A stretch of DNA of 30,053 bases from DATFXM01 sp035315885. GTDB lineage: Bacteria > Acidobacteriota > Blastocatellia > UBA7656. The position numbers and the translations under genes are program-made. Below are positions 14,527 through 21,505 of the stretch, one piece after another; position 1 is the stretch's first letter; each line of letters starts with the position of its first letter. Location of the stretch: contig DATFXM010000010.1 in assembly GCA_035315885.1 (NCBI GenBank), positions 1 through 30,053 on the forward strand. Reading direction: 5' to 3'. The notes beneath the pieces were generated by a model that had not been told where the DNA came from, did no database searches, and worked only from the letters and a program-made list of their open reading frames with translations.

Positions 14527-14550
14527 TTTTGCGACATTGCCTGCTAGAAT
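14522..14550 (+). promoter_or_regulatory. Predicted extended -10 promoter for the cytochrome/aldehyde dehydrogenase pair
   Basis: TGCTAGAAT (14542-14550) is an extended -10 element. The -35 region falls in the last CTACTG unit of the family-C repeat and is poor. A start near 14557 would leave about 12 nt before the ATG, which has no Shine-Dalgarno. Confidence 0.4.
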
Positions 14551-14568
14551 AGCCGTCGCATCCGGCGT

Positions 14569-14916
14569 ATGAATAAAAAGGACCTCCTCTTCGCGGCAAT
14601 GGCGCTGTCTGTCATCGGGCTTTTCGTCGTCCTTTCAGTGTTCAGCCGCCATCCAAAGCCCATGACCGATCGGCCCGAACACGCCGGGGTCAGTCGAGAC
14701 ACAACCCGCGAGTCCTGTTGGGTATGCCACGCGCCGGATTCAGGAGTTGCTCCGATGCCCGCGCATCATCCAAAAAAGGGTAGGCCACCGGACCAGACAA
14801 CTCCCTGCTATGCATGTCATAAATATCCTCCTTCTTCTACGAACGCCTTTCTCATGCCGCGCGCGGCTGAACAGAAAGGAGATACGCAGCAATGGCTAAG
14901 CCAGCTTCAAAGGTAA
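14569..14916 (+). CDS. Small membrane-anchored diheme c-type cytochrome
   Basis: The 115-residue protein has an N-terminal hydrophobic segment (about residues 5-26, preceded by NKKD) that would act as signal anchor. Two haem c-binding motifs follow: CWVCH (C50, C53, H54) and CYACH (C80, C83, H84). Extra histidines in PAHHPKK between them could be distal axial ligands, which would make both haems bis-His, as in NapB/NrfB-like electron carriers. It is thus probably exposed to the periplasm as a redox carrier; the partner is unknown. Its last 25 nt overlap the start of the aldehyde dehydrogenase gene, so the two are co-expressed, although one acts outside and the other inside the cell. Confidence 0.8.
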   Translation: MNKKDLLFAAMALSVIGLFVVLSVFSRHPKPMTDRPEHAGVSRDTTRESCWVCHAPDSGVAPMPAHHPKKGRPPDQTTPCYACHKYPPSSTNAFLMPRAAEQKGDTQQWLSQLQR

Positions 14917-16397
14917 GCACTACTTATCGGAATTTCATCGACGGAGTGTGGGTCGCCCCTTCGTCAAACGACTACATTGAAAATCGCAATCCCGCAGACA
15001 CCCGCGAACTGATCGGACGATTCCCGGCCTCGACAGCGCAGGACGTGGACAACGCCGTGCAAGCCGCTTCTGAGGCGTTCAAGACGTGGCGCAAAGTGCC
15101 CGCTCCAAGAAGAGCTGAAATACTCTTCAAGGCGGGCGAAATCCTCATCCAACGAAAAGAGGCTTTCGCGGCCGACATGACGCGCGAGATGGGTAAGGTA
15201 CTCGCGGAGACTCGCGGAGACGTTCAGGAAGCGATCGATATGACGTACTTCATCGCCGGCGAGGGGCGGCGACTCCACGGCTACACCACCAAGGCCGAGC
15301 TGCCTAACAAGTACGCGATGTGCGTTCGTGAGCCCATCGGTGTTTGCGCACTCATTACACCGTGGAATTTTCCGATGGCTATACCTTCCTGGAAGATTCT
15401 GCCGGCACTTGTTTGCGGGAACACCGTGGTGATCAAGCCCGCGGAAGACACGCCGCTTTCAACTTACAACTTTGTGCAGGCATTGACCGATGCAGGAGTC
15501 CCGGCTGGGGTTCTCAACATCGTAGGCGGACATGGCGAAGTAGCGGGCGCCGGGCTTGTAAACCACCCTCTTGTCAGATTGATTTCCTTCACCGGCTCGA
15601 CCGATGTCGGGCGAATCGTTGGGCAAGCAGCTGCGGCAAACGACAAGCTCTGCTCGCTCGAAATGGGCGGAAAAAACGTCGTGATGATAATGGATGACGC
15701 CGACCTCGATCTCGCCCTCGAGGGTGTGCTGTGGGGAGCGTTTGGAACTACGGGGCAGCGCTGCACCGCAGCGTCGAGAGTGGTGGTCCACAAGAAGGTC
15801 TCTCGCAAGTTCGCGAGCATGCTGGTTGACGGGGCGAAGGGCTTGAAGCTTGGGCCTGGTTTGAATGACAAGTCCGACGTCGGGCCGGTCATCAATCAGG
15901 ACGCGGCAGAGAAAGTCCTGGGCTACGTCGAAATAGGAACAAACGAAGACCGCGCCAGGCTTCTATGCGGCGGCAAGCGGGTGGAAAAGGGCGATCTCAA
16001 ACATGGCTTTTTTATCGAACCGACCGTCTTTGCCGGAGTCGACGCCAAAATGCGGATTGCGCAGGAAGAGATATTCGGTCCGGTGGTTTCGCTGATCGAG
16101 TGCCGCGATCTGGATCATGCGATCGAGATAGCGAACGGTGTACGATATGGGTTGTCGGCGTCGATCTACACTCGCGACACCAACCGTGCGTTTCGCGCGA
16201 TGGAGGATGTTCAGACCGGGATCTTCTACGTGAACGCGTCGACGATTGGAGCTGAGGTTCATTTGCCGTTTGGCGGGACCAAAGCTACCGGGAACGGCCA
16301 TCGCGAAGGTGGGACTCAAGTGCTGGACATATTCTCCGAATGGAAGGCAGTGTACGTAGATTACTCTGGAAAACTGCAGCGAGCACAAATAGATTAG
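14892..16397 (+). CDS. NAD(P)-dependent aldehyde dehydrogenase
   Basis: The 501-residue protein is a complete ALDH-superfamily enzyme. PWNFPMAIPSWK is the cofactor cleft, FTGSTDVG the nucleotide-binding turn, E257 in LEMGGKN the general base, and C291 in GQRCTA the catalytic thiol. The C-terminal LPFGGTKATGNGHREGG is the family end motif. Semialdehyde dehydrogenases (succinate, 2-oxoglutarate or aminoadipate semialdehyde) look most similar, but the substrate cannot be fixed from sequence. The start is ATG 14892 with AAAGGAG upstream. It overlaps the diheme cytochrome gene and is followed by alanine dehydrogenase, which hints at amino-acid catabolism. Confidence 0.93.
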   Translation: MAKPASKVSTTYRNFIDGVWVAPSSNDYIENRNPADTRELIGRFPASTAQDVDNAVQAASEAFKTWRKVPAPRRAEILFKAGEILIQRKEAFAADMTREMGKVLAETRGDVQEAIDMTYFIAGEGRRLHGYTTKAELPNKYAMCVREPIGVCALITPWNFPMAIPSWKILPALVCGNTVVIKPAEDTPLSTYNFVQALTDAGVPAGVLNIVGGHGEVAGAGLVNHPLVRLISFTGSTDVGRIVGQAAAANDKLCSLEMGGKNVVMIMDDADLDLALEGVLWGAFGTTGQRCTAASRVVVHKKVSRKFASMLVDGAKGLKLGPGLNDKSDVGPVINQDAAEKVLGYVEIGTNEDRARLLCGGKRVEKGDLKHGFFIEPTVFAGVDAKMRIAQEEIFGPVVSLIECRDLDHAIEIANGVRYGLSASIYTRDTNRAFRAMEDVQTGIFYVNASTIGAEVHLPFGGTKATGNGHREGGTQVLDIFSEWKAVYVDYSGKLQRAQID

Positions 16398-16490
16398 TTC
16401 TGAGTACTGAGTTCTGTCAGAACAGAATTCACAATAGGTACTCAGAACTTCAATCACAATACTACTCAGAACTCGGTACTCAGAACTTCC
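16396..16490 (+). repeat. Family-B inverted repeat between aldehyde dehydrogenase and ald
   Basis: AGTTCTGAGTACTGAGTTCTG (split units from 16397) faces several TACTCAGAACT units (16438-16488), with a small internal palindrome TTCTGTCAGAACAGAA around 16412-16427. It begins at the upstream stop codon and ends CTCAGAACTTCCT directly before the ald ATG. Confidence 0.75.
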
Positions 16491-16491
16491 T

Positions 16492-17604
16492 ATGAACGTC
16501 GGATTACCAAAAGAAGTTAAAGACAACGAGTTTCGGGTCGGGCTTGTTCCGGCCGGAGTCAAAGCATTAACCACCGCGGGTCACAAAGTGCTGGTCGAAC
16601 AAAAGGCCGGCGAAGGATCCGGGACTACCGATGACGAATTCATCGAAGCCGGCGCCGAGATCGTTAAGACCGCGGATGAAGTCTGGTCGCGAGCTAACAT
16701 GGTGGTTAAGGTCAAGGAACCGATTGCACAGGAGTACCGGTTTCTTCGAGAAGACCTGATCCTTTTTACCTATCTTCACCTGGCGCCGGCTCGTGAACTC
16801 ACGAAAGCTATGCTCGATAGCGGCGTGATTGGCGTTGCGTACGAGACGATCACCAACGATCAGGGTCATCTGCCGCTCCTGACGCCGATGAGCGAAGTTG
16901 CCGGCCGCATGTCGATTCAAATCGGCGCGTTCTACCTCGAACAGATAAACGGCGGTCGTGGAGTACTGCTTGGGGGTGTCCCCGGTGTAGCGCCAGGTCG
17001 GGTGACGATAATCGGTGGCGGAGTGGTGGGCACCAACGCGGCAAAGATGGCGGTCGGAATGGGAGCCGCAGTGACAATTATCGATCGTGATCTTGAACGG
17101 CTACGATACCTGGACGACATCTTTGGCAGTCGAATAAAAACGCTGGCGTCAAACCCGTACACGATTGCAGATTCGGTCGCAAAATCGGATCTGGTGGTGG
17201 GAGCTGTTCTGGTACCCGGAGCGGCCGCGCCCAAACTGGTAACGCGCGGGATGTTGAAGGCGATGCCGCGAGGCTCGGTAATAGTCGATGTAGCGGTTGA
17301 TCAGGGCGGCTGCATCGAAACTACAAAGCCGACGACTCACAGCCAGCCGACTTACTACGTCGAGAACGTACTTCACTACGGCGTCACGAACATGCCGGGT
17401 GCAGTTCCTCGCACGTCGACGTTTGCGCTCACCAACGCGACGTTACCCTTCGCCCTGCAACTGGCGAAGTATGGAGCCGCCGAAGGGTTCAAACGTAACC
17501 CTCATTTGAAACGCGGGGCTAATACCTACAGGGGAAGAGTTGTCTACGAGGCAATAGCAACTGATCAAGGTCTGACGTATCACCCGATTGACTCGCTGCT
17601 TTAA
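16492..17604 (+). CDS. ald: Alanine dehydrogenase
   Basis: The 370-residue enzyme interconverts L-alanine and pyruvate plus ammonia with NAD. The N-terminal MNVGLPKEVKDNEFRVGLVP, the substrate-binding lysine in VKVKEP (about residue 75) and the catalytic histidine in TYLHLAPA (about residue 96) match the family. The NAD site is IIGGGVVGTNAAKMAVGMGA. Length is typical. The ATG at 16492 follows a family-B repeat with no Shine-Dalgarno. It may belong to the same transcript as the aldehyde dehydrogenase. A terminator follows at 17649. Confidence 0.96.
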   Translation: MNVGLPKEVKDNEFRVGLVPAGVKALTTAGHKVLVEQKAGEGSGTTDDEFIEAGAEIVKTADEVWSRANMVVKVKEPIAQEYRFLREDLILFTYLHLAPARELTKAMLDSGVIGVAYETITNDQGHLPLLTPMSEVAGRMSIQIGAFYLEQINGGRGVLLGGVPGVAPGRVTIIGGGVVGTNAAKMAVGMGAAVTIIDRDLERLRYLDDIFGSRIKTLASNPYTIADSVAKSDLVVGAVLVPGAAAPKLVTRGMLKAMPRGSVIVDVAVDQGGCIETTKPTTHSQPTYYVENVLHYGVTNMPGAVPRTSTFALTNATLPFALQLAKYGAAEGFKRNPHLKRGANTYRGRVVYEAIATDQGLTYHPIDSLL

Positions 17605-17648
17605 AGGGGTTCTGGCCCGAGCGAGCCGACTGAGTTCAGCGCAAAGAT

Positions 17649-17692
17649 GCCCATCAACCTTCGGTTCTACACGGAAAGGTGATGGGCCTTTT
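17649..17692 (+). terminator. Intrinsic terminator after ald
   Basis: GCCCATCA-CCTT (17649-17661, one bulged A) pairs with AAGGTGATGGGC (17676-17687) and is followed by CTTTT. It overlaps the -35 zone of the next promoter, so the two units are tightly packed. Confidence 0.75.
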
Positions 17693-17700
17693 GCTATAAT
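17672..17700 (+). promoter_or_regulatory. Predicted extended -10 promoter of the DUF512 gene (near-leaderless)
   Basis: TTTGCTATAAT contains a consensus extended -10 (TGCTATAAT, 17692-17700). The -35 hexamer (CGGAAA, 17672) is poor, as is common with extended -10 promoters. Initiation would fall at about 17706-17710, at or within a few bases of the ATG at 17710, so the mRNA is probably leaderless. Confidence 0.55.
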
Positions 17701-17709
17701 CCAGCTTTT

Positions 17710-19068
17710 ATGTACACCGAGCTTTTCGAAACCTTATATCCGATCAACTCCCCCACCAAAGAGCGTGGAGTAGTAGTAACCGCCGTAGATCCCTTAACCC
17801 TTGGCGAACGGGCCGCCATCTCACCTGGCGACCGAATATTGAAGGTCAACGATCACCCAATCCGCGACTTCATCGATTTTCAGTTTTACACTGGTTCCGA
17901 AGACAGGGTGTCTTTGGCGATTGTCGACAACGCAGGTGAAACGCGCGAGGTACAGGTTGAAATCTCCGAGGGCGAGGTCTGGGGTTTAGACTTTAAATAC
18001 TTTTCGCCCAGACAGTGCGCCAACGACTGCATCTTTTGTTTCTGCAATCAGAACCCGCAAGGGGCTCGCGAATCTCTCTTTTTCAAAGACGAGGACATTC
18101 GCCTCTCCTTCCTTCACGGCAACTACACCACAATGTCGTCGATCTCCAGGATGGAATTGGAACGCATAGTGGAGCAGCGGTTGTCGCCGCAGTACGTGTC
18201 CGTGCACGCAACCGATCCGCAGGTCAGACAGTACTTGCTCGGAAGAAAACGACCCGATGACGTGATTGCAAAGATGCGCTTCCTGGCCGAACACGGGATA
18301 GACCTGCACGCTCAGATAGTGCTCTGTCCCACGATTAATGACGGCGAAGTTCTGTTCAAGACAATAGCCGACCTGGCGGAATTGCATCCCCACCTTTCCA
18401 GCGTCGCGATCGTGCCGGTGGTGTTTACGAGTTTGCACAACTATCGCGACCGCATGACTCCGGTGACTCCGGAGTTCTCTCGCTCGCTGATCGAGTCGAT
18501 AACTCCGCTTCAACGTAACTTCCGGCGCCGTTTTCAACAGACGTTTGTTTTTCTGGCGGACGAATTCTACCTGCGCGCAGGGATTCCGCTTCCCGCTCGC
18601 GGTCATTACGGCCGCTATCCACAGATTGAAGACGGGGTGGGGATGGTCAGGCGATTCGTCAGTGCCGCGCGCTCGGTGCTAAGAGGCAACCTGGCGAAGA
18701 GATTCGATTTGAAACCAGGCTCTTTGCGAGGAACGGTTGCAACTGGCGAGTTGTTCTTTCCGATCTTGTCTGAGTTCATAGAGCAGGTCAACTCGCAATT
18801 GAAGACCAGGCTCAAGACGATTGCATTAAAGAACAGGTTTTTTGGAGAAGAGATTACGGTGGCTGGACTCGTGGCCGGCGGAGATGTAGTCGCAGCTCGC
18901 AAACAGATCGAAGGTGAGTTTCTGATCGTCCCCGAGCAGGCTTGTCTGAAGTCCGGGAACACTTTCCTGGATGACATGACCTTGTCTGATTTGGAATCCC
19001 AACTGAGCCTTCGCGTCAGACACGGAGGCGGTTCGCTTTTGAGCATGCTCACCGCGTGTTCAGAGTGA
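17710..19068 (+). CDS. PDZ / radical SAM / DUF512 protein
   Basis: The 452-residue protein starts with a PDZ-like domain (about residues 18-90, PLTLGERAAISPGDRILKVND). A radical SAM cluster follows at C103-x3-C107-x2-C110 in CANDCIFCFC, with C112 just after. The C-terminal half is the DUF512 region (GTVATGELFFP, VAGLVAGGDV). The family is widespread, always has this domain order, and its reaction is not established as far as I know; it should cleave SAM with a [4Fe-4S] cluster. It is monocistronic here, with its own promoter and no Shine-Dalgarno. The stop is followed directly by a family-D repeat. Confidence 0.9.
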   Translation: MYTELFETLYPINSPTKERGVVVTAVDPLTLGERAAISPGDRILKVNDHPIRDFIDFQFYTGSEDRVSLAIVDNAGETREVQVEISEGEVWGLDFKYFSPRQCANDCIFCFCNQNPQGARESLFFKDEDIRLSFLHGNYTTMSSISRMELERIVEQRLSPQYVSVHATDPQVRQYLLGRKRPDDVIAKMRFLAEHGIDLHAQIVLCPTINDGEVLFKTIADLAELHPHLSSVAIVPVVFTSLHNYRDRMTPVTPEFSRSLIESITPLQRNFRRRFQQTFVFLADEFYLRAGIPLPARGHYGRYPQIEDGVGMVRRFVSAARSVLRGNLAKRFDLKPGSLRGTVATGELFFPILSEFIEQVNSQLKTRLKTIALKNRFFGEEITVAGLVAGGDVVAARKQIEGEFLIVPEQACLKSGNTFLDDMTLSDLESQLSLRVRHGGGSLLSMLTACSE

Positions 19069-19069
19069 G

Positions 19070-19218
19070 TGGCGGCGGCGCGAAGGGGAGACGCGGGGAG
19101 GAGCGACGCGGGGACGCCGGATCGAAGGGGCGAAGGGGCGATCCGGAAAACTCCATGACTGTAGCGTTGGGCCAGTTGCCGCTCTCTCCGCGTCTTTCCT
19201 CTCCGCGTCCCCGCTACG
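19070..19218 (+). repeat. Family-D inverted repeat (GACGCGGGG-type units) between convergent genes
   Basis: The left arm (19070-19118) has GCGAAGGGGAGACGCGGGG-type units; the right arm (19181-19218) has CTCTCCGCGTC and CCCCGC units. The central part (19124-19192) is similar to 26093-26160, including ACTCCATGA and GTAGCG at the same spacing. It separates the convergent DUF512 and S9 peptidase genes and may act as a bidirectional transcription end. Confidence 0.75.
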
Positions 19219-19222
19219 CAAC

Positions 19223-21292
19223 TCACCCCTGATCCCTAACCGGCTTCAGATGTGAGTCGAACCACTCAAGCACGGTGTTGTACCACAATTCCGAGTTCTG
19301 CGGTTTCAACACCCAGTGTCCTTCATCGGGATAGACAAGCAGCTTCGAGTCCACTCCTTGTCTCTGCAGGGCGGTGAACAACTGCAGTCCCTCCCCTACC
19401 GGAACTCGGTAGTCGCGCTCTCCGTGAATCACCAGACATGGAGTCTTGAATTCCTTCACAAAATTGTGAGGCGACCATCTCGCATACATCTCGAGATTGG
19501 TCCACGGCATGCCTTTGAACTCCCATTCGGGAAACCAAATCTCTTCGGTAGCGCCGTACATGCTGACGAGATTGAATACGCCGGCGTGTGACACCAGCGC
19601 CTTGAACTTGAATCTCGAGTCGCTGTTGTGACCCTCGAGCCAGTTCACCATGTAGCCGCCATAGCTGCCGCCGGCGGCTCCGATCCTCTCGCGGTCTACA
19701 TAGGGCAGCGAGGTCACGTACGCAACACCATTCATGATGTCCGTGTAAACCTTGCCTCCCCAGTCCCCCGAAATCTCGTCTACAAACTTCTGCCCGTAGC
19801 CAAATGAGCCTCGCGGATTCGGCGTAAACACCACATAACCGGCCGCCGCAAAGACCTGAGGGTTCCAACGGTAACTCCACGAGTCATTCCACGAACCCTG
19901 CGGCCCGCCGTGTATCAATACCAGCAAAGGATATTTTCTGGATGCTGAAAAGTTCGCGGGCTTCGTGATGAACCCGTGCACCTTTGCTCCCGCTGCACCT
20001 TCCCACGTCACATCCTCGAGCGGTCGCAACGCGAACTCCGTCAAGAATCCATCGTTTGTCTTAGTCAACTGAGTCACGCCGGCCGAACCTGGAGTTGCCT
20101 TGTATATCTCGATCGGCCGCGTGGCGCTCTGCCGCGTGAACACCATCGTCTTGCCGTCGGAGGTCAACTGCAGGTCATCGTTGAAGCCGTCAGTTATCAC
20201 TTTCCTGACCGCGCCTCCGCTCAAAGGTATTTCAAAGACCGGCTGTCGTCCTCGCTCAACCGCGGTGAAAAAAATCGTTTGGCTGTCGGGTGAAAACTCA
20301 AAGCCTTCCACCGACGAATCGAATTGCTCGGTGAGCGAACGAATCTGACCGGTGTGGCGGTCATAGAGCACCAGCCGCCATCGATCTGATTCAAACCCCG
20401 GCTGCGCTTGTGCCCGGTAAGCCAGATATCGGCCGTCGGGCGAATACTGCGGCGATAAATCCCCAGCGGGGTTCTCGCTTGTTATCCTCCGCGAGTCACC
20501 TCCGGTCACCGGCACGACAAAGATATCGCTGTTCGTAGATCGCGCTTCGAATTTGTCCGTGTTGCGCGCAAACGCAAGCTCCTTCGAATCGGGGGAGAAT
20601 GCATAGTCGACCGGCCCGCCAAGCGAAAACGGCGGCGCATCCCAGTCACCCGGTGTCAGGTCCTTCGTTTCGCCGGTATCATTCGATACAACAAAGACGT
20701 GAGTCCTCTTGCCGTCCTTCCATGAATTCCAGTGCCGGAACAACAACCGATCTACAATCTTGGCCTTGACCTTGCTCGCTTCCTCCTGATCCGCGCGCTT
20801 CTTGTTACACTCGTCATTCGAGCATTCGGGATAGACTTCTGACACAAACGCCACCAACTTCCCATCAGGAGACCAGACAGGTGCATCGGCACCGGTAGAG
20901 ATGCTGGTGAGTTTCTTCGTCTCGCGACTTGCGATGTCGAGCGTCCAGACTTGCGATTGACCGTCGCGAGCAGACACGAATGCCAGTCGCTTTCCATCGG
21001 GTGACCATCGCGGCGAGGCAGAAGAAGCCTTCTCCGTAGTCAACGGCCGCGAATCGCTGCCGTCGACCGACATAAGGTAGATCTGCGTAGACCTATTGTT
21101 AGCTGACTTGTCAGTATCGGTAATCGTGTAAGCAATCCAGCGCCCGTCAGGTGAGAGTTGTGGGTCGGCGACGCGGCGCACTTTCAGGAGTTCTTCAATC
21201 GTGAACGGCTTTACTACCTGTTGGCCTTCCTTGGCGAATAGTGGAGTCGCCGTAACGGCGAAAATAACGAGCAGTGAAATGACCTTCTTCAT
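19223..21292 (-). CDS. Secreted S9 family peptidase (prolyl oligopeptidase / acylaminoacyl-peptidase type)
   Basis: The 689-residue precursor has a signal peptide (KKVISLLVIFAVTATPLFA) followed by a TolB/WD-like beta-propeller built on repeated SPDGRWIAY and SPDGKRLAF motifs (about 40-400). A C-terminal alpha/beta hydrolase follows. The catalytic triad is S543 (GGSYGGY), D627 (GERDYRVP) and H659 (DEGHWV). It probably degrades short peptides in the periplasm or outside the cell. The frame opens nine codons earlier, but ATG 21292 is preferred because GGAGGAGG lies about 6 nt upstream and the signal peptide begins there. It lies downstream of RNase R on the same strand with a 213-nt gap that contains two TTGACT boxes (minus strand), so it may have its own promoter. 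Confidence 0.93.
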   Translation of the reverse strand: MKKVISLLVIFAVTATPLFAKEGQQVVKPFTIEELLKVRRVADPQLSPDGRWIAYTITDTDKSANNRSTQIYLMSVDGSDSRPLTTEKASSASPRWSPDGKRLAFVSARDGQSQVWTLDIASRETKKLTSISTGADAPVWSPDGKLVAFVSEVYPECSNDECNKKRADQEEASKVKAKIVDRLLFRHWNSWKDGKRTHVFVVSNDTGETKDLTPGDWDAPPFSLGGPVDYAFSPDSKELAFARNTDKFEARSTNSDIFVVPVTGGDSRRITSENPAGDLSPQYSPDGRYLAYRAQAQPGFESDRWRLVLYDRHTGQIRSLTEQFDSSVEGFEFSPDSQTIFFTAVERGRQPVFEIPLSGGAVRKVITDGFNDDLQLTSDGKTMVFTRQSATRPIEIYKATPGSAGVTQLTKTNDGFLTEFALRPLEDVTWEGAAGAKVHGFITKPANFSASRKYPLLVLIHGGPQGSWNDSWSYRWNPQVFAAAGYVVFTPNPRGSFGYGQKFVDEISGDWGGKVYTDIMNGVAYVTSLPYVDRERIGAAGGSYGGYMVNWLEGHNSDSRFKFKALVSHAGVFNLVSMYGATEEIWFPEWEFKGMPWTNLEMYARWSPHNFVKEFKTPCLVIHGERDYRVPVGEGLQLFTALQRQGVDSKLLVYPDEGHWVLKPQNSELWYNTVLEWFDSHLKPVRDQG

Positions 21293-21505
21293 CGGATCCT
21301 CCTCCGGCAGGCCTGCCAACTTCGTGGGTACTCAGTTTCAACTGCCGATGAATTGTCTTTTCGAGGAACAGTCAAGTCGCGGCCGTGGCGTGTCACCGGA
21401 CTGCGCTACGAGGGGGCTCGCAACTGCGTAAGCTACCAAGCCGCGTCCCGAGCAGTCAAACCGCTCGCGCAAGATTGTGCGGATTTGCCCGTTTTCTTAC
21501 GGGTC

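Noticed and set aside
21395..21412. On the minus strand, CTCGTAGCGCAGTCCGGT resembles a tRNA D-arm
   Set aside because: No matching acceptor, anticodon or T arms can be formed around it; at most a chance match or a decayed fragment.
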